Shown here one piece after another: positions 36,181 through 46,200 of a stretch of 64,000 bases of DNA. The number at the start of each line of letters is the position of its first letter. The first letter of the stretch is position 1. A program made the translations under genes and the position numbers. Origin of the DNA: Chryseobacterium ureilyticum (GTDB taxonomy: Bacteria; Bacteroidota; Bacteroidia; Flavobacteriales; Weeksellaceae); NCBI RefSeq assembly GCF_900156735.1, contig NZ_FTOL01000005.1, positions 186,001 through 250,000 on the forward strand. The letters run 5' to 3'. The notes beneath the pieces are model-generated. The model saw only the letters and a list, made by a program, of their open reading frames with translations, had not been told where the DNA came from and ran no database searches.

Positions 36181-38253
36181 TTAATATGCGAGCATTTCTT
36201 CGATCTTTTTGCTGAGCTTTTCAGCATTCGGCAGCATTTCTTTTTCCAGTACCAGATTGATAGGAACTGCAGGAGTATCTAAAGATCCCATTGCTTCTAC
36301 CGGAGCATCCAGGTATTGGAAACAGTTTTTAGAAATTCTGTGAGCAAATGCTTCTGCAAAAGAGTTATTAAGCTGCTCTTCTGTCAGAACAATACATTTA
36401 CCATGAGCTTTTACTCTTTCAAAAACTAATTCTTCATCTAACGGAATTAAAGTTCTCAAATCAATAACTTCAACTCTTCCATTGAAATTTTTTGCAGCTT
36501 CTTTAGCCCAGTAAACTCCCATTCCGTATGTAACGATCAATAAGGTTCTGCCTTTTTCGGTTTCATTTTTATCAGCTTCGATCACCACTTTACCTTTTCC
36601 AAATGGAAGGATATAATCTTCTGCCGGTTCTATTGTTTTAGCATCTTCGGTTCCAGGAACTTTGCTCCAGTATAATCCTTTATGTTCCAACATTACTACA
36701 GGGTTCGGGTCGTAATAAGCAGCTTTTAATAATCCTTTGAAATCGGCAGCATTACTTGGATAAGCAATTTTAATCCCTTTGATATTAGCTAAAATACTTT
36801 CAACACTACCACTGTGGTAAGGACCACCTCCTCCGTAGGCTCCAATTGGAACACGGATGATATTGCTTACAGGGAATTTCCCTTGACTTAAATAACTAGA
36901 TTTTGAAATTTCGGTGATCAATTGGTTGATTCCCGGGTAAATATAGTCTGCAAATTGTACTTCAACAATTGGTTTTAATCCTACGGCACTCATTCCTGCT
37001 GTAGAACCAATGATATAAGCCTCCTGAATTGCAGTATTGAAAACTCTTTTGCTTCCGAATTTTTTTCCTAAAGTTACAGTCTCACGGAAAACACCACCAA
37101 TTCTTTCACCTACATCCTGTCCGTAAAGAAGTGCTTCTGGATGCTTCCACATCAATTCCTGTATAGCATGGATAGCAGCGTCTACCATTACAATTTTTTC
37201 TCCGTTGGCAGGTTCTCTTGTTCCTGTTTCCTCAGTAATTGGAGTAGGAGCAAAAACATGTTGCATTACTGTTTCAGGCTTTGGATCTTCTGCATTTTTA
37301 GCTCTTTCAAAAGCTTCTTCAGCATCAAGACGTGCTCTTTTTGTGATTTGTTTTAAAAGATCTTCGTCAACACCTGCTTCAAGCAATTGTTTTCTAAGGA
37401 TTTCTCCCGGATCTTTAGCTCTATGTTTTGTTAAATCTTCTTCGTCTCTGTAGAATTCTCTTCTTACTCCTGAAGTATGGTGCCCGATTAATACTGTTTT
37501 TGCACAAACAACCAAAGGTTTTCTCTCGGTTCTTACAAAATCAACAGCTTTTTTCATTGCCTCAAAACTTTCAGCAAAGTCAGTTCCGTCGACTCTCATT
37601 CTGCTTAATCCTGAAAATCCTGCTACAAAATCGTATGCATCACAAGTTCTGGCTTCTTCCTTGGTTACGGAAATTCCCCATTCATTGTCTTGTACCAGGA
37701 AAATAATAGGGAGTTGGTGTAAAGCTGCAAATTGTAACGCTTCACTTACTTCACCTTCTGTTACGGAATTATCTCCAAGGCTACATACTACGACAGGATT
37801 GTTTTCAAAATTCTGAAGTTCAAAATCCTGAATATATTTTATCCCTTGCGCCACTCCGGTAGTAGGAATAGTCTGCATTCCTGTAGCGGAACTCTGGTGG
37901 ATGATTTTTGGTTTGTTCTCATCTCTGCTTGAAGGGTGTGAGTAATAGGATCTACCTCCGGAAAAAGGATCGTCAGCTTTAGCCAATAATTGAAGCATCA
38001 ATTGGTACGGTTCAAAGCCGATTCCTAGAAGGATGCTTTCATCTCTATAATAAGGAGATACCCAGTCTTCTTTTTTTAACTGGTAGGCGGTTGCTAATTG
38101 GATGGCTTCGTGGCCTCTTGAAGTACTGTGAACGTATTTACAGATGTTTCTGTTTTCTTCGTAAATGTCGGCCATTGCTTTAGCCAGCATCATATGATTG
38201 TACGCTTTAAGTAAAATATCCTGAGAAACTTTTTCGTGAAGTGTATTTTCCAT
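36181..38253 (-). CDS. Branched-chain 2-oxoacid dehydrogenase E1, alpha-beta fusion
   Basis: Thiamine-diphosphate enzyme, 690 residues from the ATG at 38253 (MENTLHEKV). Residues 1-310 are the E1-alpha part with the TPP/Mg motif LGDNSVTEGEVSEALQFAALHQLPIIFLVQDNEWGISV; residues about 350-690 are the E1-beta part (DAAIHAIQELMWKHPEALLYGQDVGERIGGVF, and QFADYIYPGINQL). It probably decarboxylates the 2-oxoacids of Val, Leu and Ile, supplying branched acyl-CoA primers for the iso-fatty acids typical of this phylum. The E2 and E3 genes are not in the window. Family members are annotated as dehydrogenase E1 component; substrate is inferred. Confidence 0.9.
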   Translation of the reverse strand: MENTLHEKVSQDILLKAYNHMMLAKAMADIYEENRNICKYVHSTSRGHEAIQLATAYQLKKEDWVSPYYRDESILLGIGFEPYQLMLQLLAKADDPFSGGRSYYSHPSSRDENKPKIIHQSSATGMQTIPTTGVAQGIKYIQDFELQNFENNPVVVCSLGDNSVTEGEVSEALQFAALHQLPIIFLVQDNEWGISVTKEEARTCDAYDFVAGFSGLSRMRVDGTDFAESFEAMKKAVDFVRTERKPLVVCAKTVLIGHHTSGVRREFYRDEEDLTKHRAKDPGEILRKQLLEAGVDEDLLKQITKRARLDAEEAFERAKNAEDPKPETVMQHVFAPTPITEETGTREPANGEKIVMVDAAIHAIQELMWKHPEALLYGQDVGERIGGVFRETVTLGKKFGSKRVFNTAIQEAYIIGSTAGMSAVGLKPIVEVQFADYIYPGINQLITEISKSSYLSQGKFPVSNIIRVPIGAYGGGGPYHSGSVESILANIKGIKIAYPSNAADFKGLLKAAYYDPNPVVMLEHKGLYWSKVPGTEDAKTIEPAEDYILPFGKGKVVIEADKNETEKGRTLLIVTYGMGVYWAKEAAKNFNGRVEVIDLRTLIPLDEELVFERVKAHGKCIVLTEEQLNNSFAEAFAHRISKNCFQYLDAPVEAMGSLDTPAVPINLVLEKEMLPNAEKLSKKIEEMLAY

Positions 38254-38259
38254 AGGAGA

Positions 38260-38291
38260 CAAATATACATAAAAAAACAAAATACTAACAA
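38260..38291 (-). promoter_or_regulatory. Possible promoter of the E1 gene inside the upstream terminator
   Basis: Minus strand: TTG (plus 38289-38291), 21 bases, TATATTTG (plus 38260-38267), the latter exact and 6 bases from the ATG. The -33 box would sit in the loop of the 38278-38305 hairpin. Confidence 0.35.
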
Positions 38292-38305
38292 CTGTTAGTA
38301 TTTTG
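38278..38305 (-). terminator. Intrinsic terminator of S8 protease copy 2
   Basis: Perfect 12-bp stem (38278-38289 with 38294-38305), loop AACT, followed on the minus strand by a seven-T run. 23 bases past the protease stop. Confidence 0.75.
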
Positions 38306-38328
38306 TAATAAAATTATGGTTTTGATGA

Positions 38329-40476
38329 TTATTCTTTAATGACTTTTTTAGTGATGATGTCATTGTCTGTTTTTATTTCGATGATATAAATTCCTTTTGT
38401 ATATGTCGATAAATCAATTGTTTCCTTTTCGCTATTGATTGTTCCGCTTTGTAGTTTTTTGCCGGACATATCATAAATAATAAATGCTGATTTTTTAGGA
38501 GCTTTTAGAATGTTTGTGACATCTTTTGTAACGGAGGGTGAAATGATAAGGTTACTTAAAGCCCCCGCCTTAGAATCTTTGGTTCCTAATAATTCAGAAT
38601 GACCGGTTACAATGATTGAATAATTCTGAGGGGCGTTTTCATTACTATTGTTTCGAAGTATACCTTTGTTTGTAATTTCTATTCTATAATTTCTTCCAGC
38701 TACAGGATTATCTACTATTACCTGTTCAACATTATCTACAGTGTTATCTCCTTTTAATGCTGTTAAAGGGTTATTGTAATCAAGTCTCCATGGAAGATAA
38801 ACAATATTGTTGCTTGCATCAATAATTCTCAAATCTAAATCATTCATTAATTTTGAAATTCTATTATTGTTCAGGTTAGCTAAAGAAGTATTATTATCAA
38901 CATTTGGATATTCAGGATCTACCCATGAAATAGTAACTTTTAGTGGTTCGCTTCCTGAAGCAACAACTGTTTTTTTGTTCGAAGTACCACTTGTTAATAC
39001 TTCATCATTAAAAATAATGGTGTTATTAGATTTTCCTACAAGTAGCTCAGCTCCTTTTTTAGCATTGATGAAGCCCCAGCCAAATTGAGCATCTGGTCCA
39101 GGATTGCTGCCTGCTTCCAAAGCAGAATGGATCATTAAAGTTTTTGCAGATGCTGCATTTAACAAACTACCTGAAAATAATTGTTTGTTAATTTGAGTCC
39201 AAAGACCAATGATTCCTGTAACAATTGGTGCGGAATAAGATGTTCCGCTTCCGATTGCTACACCGTTACTTCCTACTGAATCATTTCCAGTAGTAGCACT
39301 TGCTACATTAGTTCCAACAGCTGTAATGTCAGGTTTAATACCACCATCATCTCTAGGACCTGCACTACTATATGATGAATGGATAACATCTGCAGATGCA
39401 ATATATCTTCCATTATTTGCTGTAATTCTATCTGAAGCAGCAACAGAAATAATATTTTTGGCTACAGATCCGGGAGATATGCAATCGTATCCTTGTGCAC
39501 AGTTTACAGCGGGAGGGGTATCTGTAGTGGCAAACTCTACCCAACTTCCGGTATTTACATAATATTTTTTAAAATTAGCTGTTGCTGGTAAATAAGCGTT
39601 GCTTCCCATTCCAAAAGAATTTCCAGCAGATTTTATAATAATATAAGATGGGTCGCTATAAACAAGTAAATCATACAGTCTATCATTAAGAATATAAGAA
39701 CCCTGCATATCATATGTCGTATTGGATGGTGTAAAGCTTCCGTGCCATCCCCAGGCTTGAGTATTGTTAACTTCTATAACATCCCAGCCTGCACTGATGC
39801 CATAAGAATGATTAGAAATATTTGGTTGTGCTGTTAAGATTTTTTCAAACACATTTTTTGATGTTGTTTCTCCTTGTAGTATAGAATTTCCAAAAGAATA
39901 TGCATCTATTGTACAATTAGGGGCAATACCTTTAAAATTGACTTGTCTTCCGTTTTGGGGGAAAGTGTAAGGAAAGTCCCTTGCTCCAATGAAACTAGCG
40001 ACAGCAGTAGCGTGATCACCGTAATTAAGATTGCTGCTTTCTTTATTGGTAATTCTTCCAGGAGCATTATTGAAAAGAGTATGATTAGCGTATACTCTGG
40101 CATTACCAGATACTGTACTACCATCAAAAATAGTAAATTTTATATTTTCACCATTAAAAGATCCAGTTAGTCCAGTAATATTACCTCCTTGTAAGTAATC
40201 GGAATTAGAATTTTTAATTTGATCCATATCATGAACTTTATAAAAATAGGGCTTATTGCTATCTGTAAACCCCGCAAGACTAGTTTTTAGTTCATCAATT
40301 TCTTTTAAAGTTTCTGGATTTTTGTTACTCCCGTAACGCTTTGCTACATAAGCATCAAATTTTTTGTTGTTTTCTATTCTCTGTTTTTCAAACTCTTTCA
40401 TCAGAGTTTCATTTTTCTGTTGTGCATTTGCTAATGTTAAAGCAAAAACACTAATCGAAATAAAGATTTTCTTCAT
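38329..40476 (-). CDS. S8 (subtilisin) peptidase with T9SS-type C-terminal domain, copy 2
   Basis: 715-residue exported serine protease. Signal peptide (1-18, LTLANAQQ), prodomain-like helical stretch to about 90, then the catalytic domain with Asp of IFDGSTVS, His of NYGDHATAVASFIGA and Ser of GSGTSYSAPIVTGI, with the NHSYG strand between. A jelly-roll-like domain at about 490-630 (VSGSEPLKVTISWVDPEYP) is followed by the type A sorting region (IYDMSGKKLQSG...STYTKGIYIIEIKTD...KKVIKE), so it is probably exported through the T9SS. It is a close tandem paralogue of the gene at 40796, differing mainly in loop inserts. Confidence 0.9.
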   Translation of the reverse strand: MKKIFISISVFALTLANAQQKNETLMKEFEKQRIENNKKFDAYVAKRYGSNKNPETLKEIDELKTSLAGFTDSNKPYFYKVHDMDQIKNSNSDYLQGGNITGLTGSFNGENIKFTIFDGSTVSGNARVYANHTLFNNAPGRITNKESSNLNYGDHATAVASFIGARDFPYTFPQNGRQVNFKGIAPNCTIDAYSFGNSILQGETTSKNVFEKILTAQPNISNHSYGISAGWDVIEVNNTQAWGWHGSFTPSNTTYDMQGSYILNDRLYDLLVYSDPSYIIIKSAGNSFGMGSNAYLPATANFKKYYVNTGSWVEFATTDTPPAVNCAQGYDCISPGSVAKNIISVAASDRITANNGRYIASADVIHSSYSSAGPRDDGGIKPDITAVGTNVASATTGNDSVGSNGVAIGSGTSYSAPIVTGIIGLWTQINKQLFSGSLLNAASAKTLMIHSALEAGSNPGPDAQFGWGFINAKKGAELLVGKSNNTIIFNDEVLTSGTSNKKTVVASGSEPLKVTISWVDPEYPNVDNNTSLANLNNNRISKLMNDLDLRIIDASNNIVYLPWRLDYNNPLTALKGDNTVDNVEQVIVDNPVAGRNYRIEITNKGILRNNSNENAPQNYSIIVTGHSELLGTKDSKAGALSNLIISPSVTKDVTNILKAPKKSAFIIYDMSGKKLQSGTINSEKETIDLSTYTKGIYIIEIKTDNDIITKKVIKE

Positions 40477-40795
40477 AGTATATGATAAATGTTTAAAGAT
40501 TTTTGTGTTTTATCAAATATATGAATTAAGTGTTTTGTTTATTTATTTGGTGTGAATAATTGTTGTTTTGATTTAAATTGTTATTGAATATTTAATTTAT
40601 TGTTTATAATTTTGGTTTTTTTCTGTTTTTGATAGTTTGATTTTTAGGAGAAATGCAGTGGAAAGAAGGCGAAAAGTTTGCTTTTTCTTACTTTTTATTG
40701 TTTGTAAAGGATGCGTTGGTGGTATTTTATTGAAAGCATAAAAAAAGGATACCGAAATTCGATATCCTTTTATAGATTTATTTTATAGTGATAAA
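40477..40795. other. Gene-free spacer between the two S8 protease genes
   Basis: About 320 AT-rich bases. It contains a TATATTTG -7-like box for copy 2 (minus strand; plus 40514-40521) and the terminator of copy 1 (40743-40771). No other gene or repeat was seen. Confidence 0.5.
40743..40771 (-). terminator. Intrinsic terminator of S8 protease copy 1
   Basis: Stem of 9 bp, one mismatch and 3 bp (40743-40755 with 40759-40771), small loop, T-run on the minus strand; 24 bases past the stop. Confidence 0.7.
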
Positions 40796-42949
40796 TTACT
40801 CTTTAATCACTTTTTTAGCAACTACATCTTTGTCGGTTTTTACTTCAATGATGTAAATTCCTTTTGTGTAAGCCGATAAGTCAACAGATTCTTTGTCACT
40901 ATTGATGTTTCCGCTTTGTAATTTTTTACCTGAAAGGTCATAAATTGTGAATGTAGATTTTTTAGGAGCATTTAAGATATTAGTTACATCTTTAGTAATA
41001 GAAGGTGCAATAGCAAGCTCGCTTAAAGCTCTACTGCCTTCTTTAGTTCCTAATGAACCTGCAGTATGACCTGTTACAATGATTGAATAGTTTTGAGGAG
41101 CTGTCACACCTGGAGTAGCGTTGTTCACCAATGTTCCTTTGTGAAAGATTTCAATCTTGTAGTCTCTTCCTGTAACAGGAGCGTCAATAATTACTTGTTC
41201 TACATTGTCAACAGTGTTGTCGCCTTTAATTGCTGGAGCTGTTGGGTTAATAGGATTAAGCTTCCATGGCATATATACTGTATTCGTAGTGGTGTCAGTA
41301 ATTCTTAAATCTAGATCATTTATAAGTCTAGAAGTTCTGTTATTGTACGCAGCTTCCCAACTGATATTTTGAGGAAGTTTAAATTCTGGGTCAATCCAGG
41401 AAATCGTTACTTTAAGAGGTTCACTTCCTGAAGCTTTTACGATTTTGGTATTTGTACTTCCGTTGTTTAAAGTCTCTTCATTGAAAATTACAGTATTGTT
41501 AGACTTTCCAACTAAAAGTTCAGCACCTTTTTTAGCGTTGATATATCCCCAACCATACCATGCATCAGGACCTACGGTTCCTGCTTCATATGCTGAATGT
41601 ACTGTCAATGTTTTAGCTGTAGCAGCGTTCATATCTGCATTATTAAACATTGATTTATATATTTGCATCCAAAGTCCGATAATCCCTGTTACCTGAGGTG
41701 CAGACATTGAAGTACCGCTGTTGATTTGCCAAGCAACGCTTCCTATAGTGTCTTGTGCAGTTGATGCCATCCATATATCTGATCCCGGAGCTGCAATATC
41801 TGGTTTAATACCCCCATCATCTCTAGGTCCGGCACTACTATAATCAGCTTTTACAACATCTGTTGAAGTGTTATATCTAAAGTTATTAGTAGTGATAACT
41901 TCTGTAGCAGCTACGACAATAATGTTTTTAGCTAGAGAACCAGGTCCTATACAGTCTCCACCGTTACCACAGTTTGTTGCTGGAAGGGTATCTGTTGCTG
42001 TAAATAAAGTAAGATTTCCATTTTCGTTTGTGTAATACTTAGGAGCTGCTGATGCACCTGGTAAAGCAGGTCCCATACCAAAATAGTTACCTGCAGATTT
42101 TACAATAACATTTGTAGGATTGGTATATACAATGTTATCATAGTTTTGATCATTAGTAAAATAGGTGCCTTGTAGATCAAAAGTAGCATAAGGTTCAGTA
42201 GCGGTAGCAGGATAGTAATCACCATTCCAAACCAGAGCGGTTGCGCCGGAAACAGTTGCAATATTCCATCCTGCATTATTTCCATAGGAGTGGTTAGAGA
42301 TTTTTGGCTGAGCTATGACAATTTTTTGGAATACATTACTAGTTGCTGTGTTACCAGGTAGGGTTGTTGTAGCAAATCTATAAGAATTCATTGTCGAATT
42401 TAATGCTATTCCCATTGCATTTCCGCTGCTTGTTGTCCCATCAGGAGCTGTTGCGGTTAGGGGAGATGATTTTGCACCTACAATACTAGCAACACCAGTA
42501 GAATGTGCACTGTATGGATTTGTATCAGCCTCTTTGTTAGTAATTCTGCCAGCTGTATTGCTAAATGCAGGGTGTGCGGCATAAATTCTTCCTCCATCAA
42601 ATATGGTATAAAGTATTCCTTCTCCATTGAAAGCTCCTGCCAATCCAGCAACACTACCCGCCGTAGTTAAAGCATCTACATTGTTGTTCAAAATTTGACT
42701 TTGATCATCTGCTTGGTAGAAATAAGGTTTGTTACGGAAAAACCCTGCTAGGTTAGCTTTTTCTTCTTCAATTTTTTTCTGAATGTCAGCTGACTTTGCA
42801 GTGCTTCCATACTTTTTTGCAACATAAGAGTCAAACTTAGCGCTATTCTCTTTGTTTTGTCTTTCAAACTCTCTTTTTAATCCTTCATTGTTTTGCGCAC
42901 TTAGCATTGAAATAGCTAAAGTGCCGACCAAAAGTAAATGTTTCTTCAT
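40796..42949 (-). CDS. S8 (subtilisin) peptidase with T9SS-type C-terminal domain, copy 1
   Basis: 717 residues, same plan as the downstream copy: signal peptide (1-18, AISMLSAQN), pro-region, S8 domain with Asp of IFDGGRIY, His of PYSAHSTGVASIVGA, NHSYG and Ser of NSGTSMSAPQVTGI, jelly-roll-like domain, and a T9SS type A tail nearly identical to that of copy 2 (IYDLSGKKLQSG, KGIYIIEVKTD, KKVIKE). A TATATTTG -7-like box (minus strand; plus 42985-42992) lies about 36 bases upstream of the ATG, the same position as in copy 2, so both are likely expressed from separate but related promoters. Probably a secreted scavenging protease. Confidence 0.9.
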   Translation of the reverse strand: MKKHLLLVGTLAISMLSAQNNEGLKREFERQNKENSAKFDSYVAKKYGSTAKSADIQKKIEEEKANLAGFFRNKPYFYQADDQSQILNNNVDALTTAGSVAGLAGAFNGEGILYTIFDGGRIYAAHPAFSNTAGRITNKEADTNPYSAHSTGVASIVGAKSSPLTATAPDGTTSSGNAMGIALNSTMNSYRFATTTLPGNTATSNVFQKIVIAQPKISNHSYGNNAGWNIATVSGATALVWNGDYYPATATEPYATFDLQGTYFTNDQNYDNIVYTNPTNVIVKSAGNYFGMGPALPGASAAPKYYTNENGNLTLFTATDTLPATNCGNGGDCIGPGSLAKNIIVVAATEVITTNNFRYNTSTDVVKADYSSAGPRDDGGIKPDIAAPGSDIWMASTAQDTIGSVAWQINSGTSMSAPQVTGIIGLWMQIYKSMFNNADMNAATAKTLTVHSAYEAGTVGPDAWYGWGYINAKKGAELLVGKSNNTVIFNEETLNNGSTNTKIVKASGSEPLKVTISWIDPEFKLPQNISWEAAYNNRTSRLINDLDLRITDTTTNTVYMPWKLNPINPTAPAIKGDNTVDNVEQVIIDAPVTGRDYKIEIFHKGTLVNNATPGVTAPQNYSIIVTGHTAGSLGTKEGSRALSELAIAPSITKDVTNILNAPKKSTFTIYDLSGKKLQSGNINSDKESVDLSAYTKGIYIIEVKTDKDVVAKKVIKE

Positions 42950-43220
42950 AATGGTTGGTAAAATATTAAAAAATTGTAATTGCTCAAATATATGTTAAAA
43001 TTATCAAATTGATGTAGTTTTTATTAAATAATTATTGTTTTAGTTTGAGTATTGTGTAATTATTTAATGTATTACTTTGTGTTTTTGTATTGTTTTGTAT
43101 GTTGTTTTTATTTTTAAATATGTAAAATATTAATCATTCTTTGTATTGTGGTTTTACATTAGTTATTAAAAAAAATGAAGTAACTTTACATTCTCTTTTT
43201 TATAAAAGTTAGAAAATTAT

Positions 43221-46200
43221 ATGTATTTAATTTTTGACACAGAAACAACCGGTTTACCAAAAAATTTCAACGCCCCGCTTTCAGATTCTGATAACTGGCC
43301 AAGAATGGTGCAGATTGCATGGCAGGTGCATGATGATGATGGTAATTTAATTGAAAATCAGGATTATATCATAAAACCTGAAGGGTATGATATTCCCTTT
43401 AATGCGGCAAGGATTCATGGGATTACGACGAAGATAGCGAATGAAGAAGGTCGTGATCTTCAGGAAATTTTAGAAGAATTTTCTAAAGTTCTTGATAAGG
43501 TAAGAGTAGTTTCCGGGCATAATGTAGAATTTGATTACAATATTGTAGGAGCAGAATTCTACAGAAAAAATATAAAGGATAACTTACAGGAAAAACCTAA
43601 GGCTGATACCATGATCTTAGGAACCGATTTCTGTCAGCTGGGCGGAGGTAGAGGAGGTAGATTCAAACCACCGAAACTTGAAGAACTTTACGAAAAATTA
43701 TACGGAAATAAGTTTGATGAAGCCCACAATGCAGCCGCCGACGTAAATGCAACGGCTAGAGCTTTCTTCGAAATGGTAAGGATAGGAGTGGTTCCAGCTG
43801 ATGTACTGAAAATATCAGAAGATCAGTTAAGTTACTTCAGAAGTCTTTATCCAGATCCGATTAAGCCTTTCAATATTGTTATCAGAAGGCAGGTTGCTGA
43901 TTTTCATAATAAGAAAAAGCAGCAGGATTTCGGAAGTATTGATGAGATTGATCTTGGTAAATATTTCAATTTTGATAATCATAGTGTTTTTTCTACACTG
44001 ACGGCGACTTCGAGTATAAATGACCTGATCAAAAAAGCTTCAGAAGAAAATTTCCCTGCTGTCGGAATGGTAGATCTGGGGAATATGATGGGGGCTTTCA
44101 AATTTGTTTCAGCGGTAGAAGGCGCCAATGGTGATCGTGCAAAAAAACATAAAGAATATTTAGCAAAAAAACAGGAAGCAGAAGAAAACGGAACTGAATT
44201 CAATGAAGAAGAACCGGTTTCTGAACCTTTAATTCCAGTTGTGGGCTGTGAGTTTTATATTTCAGATCGTTACGAACAAAAACAGTTTACCAAAGATGAT
44301 CCGGATAGAAGGACTCAGGTTGTACTTTTAGCAAAGGATTCCAACGGATATAAAAATCTGGCAAAGCTTTCCAGTATAGGGTTTCTGAAAGGTTTTTACT
44401 TCGGAGTTCCAAGGATAAGCCGTGAACTGATTGCTGAGTACAAAGAAGGACTGATTGCTCTTACATCAGGGATTCTTGGAGATATTCCGGATGCAGTCCT
44501 GAATACAGGTGAGCAGAAAGGGGAAGAGCTTTTCAAATGGTGGAAGGATACTTTTGAAGATGATTTCTATGTACAGCTTCAAAACCATAAATTACCTGAA
44601 GAAGAACACTTGAACGAAGTTTTGTTATATTTTGCTGATAAATATAATGTTAAAATATTAGCTCAGAACGAAACCTTTTATACCAATAAAGACGACTCTA
44701 ATATTCAGGATATTGTGAGTTGTATTAAAGATGGTGAAAAACTGTCAACTCCAGTAGGGAAGGGGTTTGGTAAGAGAAGAGGGCTTTCAACCGGAGAATA
44801 TTATATTAAAAATTCCGATGAAATTAAGGAAGCGTTTTTGGCGTATCCTGATGCGTTTGAGGCTTATGAAGAATTTTTTGCAAAGTTTAAACCCTATACA
44901 TTAAAAAGAGATGTACTTCTTCCAAAATTTGATATTCCTGAAGAGTTTATTCATGCAGAAGATGAGGTAGATGGAGGGAAACGTGGGGAGATGGCTTATC
45001 TTACCTACCTTACTTATGAAGGAGCAAAGAAGAGATATGATCCGTTTGGTGGCATTACAGATGAAATTAAAGAACGTCTTGATTTCGAGCTTGAAGTAAT
45101 TGCCAACACCGGATATCCGGGGTACTTCCTTATTGTACAGGATTTTTGTAATGAAGCTCGTAATATGGGCGTTTGGGTAGGTCCCGGAAGGGGTTCTGCG
45201 GCGGGATCTGCAGTGGCTTACTGTATTGGAATTACCAATGTAGACCCTATTAAATACGACCTCCTTTTTGAGAGATTCCTGAATCCGGAAAGGGTTTCAA
45301 TGCCCGATATTGATATTGACTTTGATGATGAAGGTCGAGACAAAATTATCAAATGGGTAGTTGAAAAATATGGAAAAACTCAGGTAGCGCAGATTATTAC
45401 TTATTCGGTATTAGGTGGGAAATCTGCCATTAAAGATGCCGGAAGAGTTTTGGACGTACCTATTCCTGATACAAATAATATCGCTAAGCTGATTCCTCCA
45501 AGTCCGGGGATGAATATTGCAAAAGCTTTAGCTAAATATGATAAATTAAAACCGGAAGACCAGATGCTCGTTGATGAAATGAGATATGTTCTTAACAGTC
45601 CTGATGATGCACGACATGGAGTTTTGGCAAGTGCTAAAAAGATGGAAGGCTGTATCAGAAATACCGGGATTCACGCCTGTGGTGTAATCATTACCCCGGA
45701 AGATGTCAGTAATCTTGTTCCGGTGACAATTGCTGCAAAAGATGCGGATATCTTAGTATCACAGTTTGATAACTCTGTTGCAGAGAGTGCCGGTCTTTTG
45801 AAAATGGACTTCCTAGGGCTTAGGACATTAACCATCATTAAGGATGCATTGAAATTGGTTAAAGCAAGATATGGACTTGATATTGACCCCGATTTGATCC
45901 CATTAGATGATACAAAAACCTATCAACTATTTAAAGAAGGACGTACAGTCGGGATTTTCCAGTATGAAAGTCCAGGGATGCAAAAATACATGAGGGAGCT
46001 GAAGCCTACAGTTTTTGCCGACCTTATTGCCATGAATGCATTGTACAGACCGGGTCCTATTAAATATATTCCAAACTTTATTAATAGAAAGCACGGAATT
46101 GAAGAGATCGTTTATGACTTGCCTGAAACAGAGGAATACTTAAAGGAAACTTACGGAATTACTGTTTATCAGGAGCAGGTAATGCTTTTATCCCAAAAAC

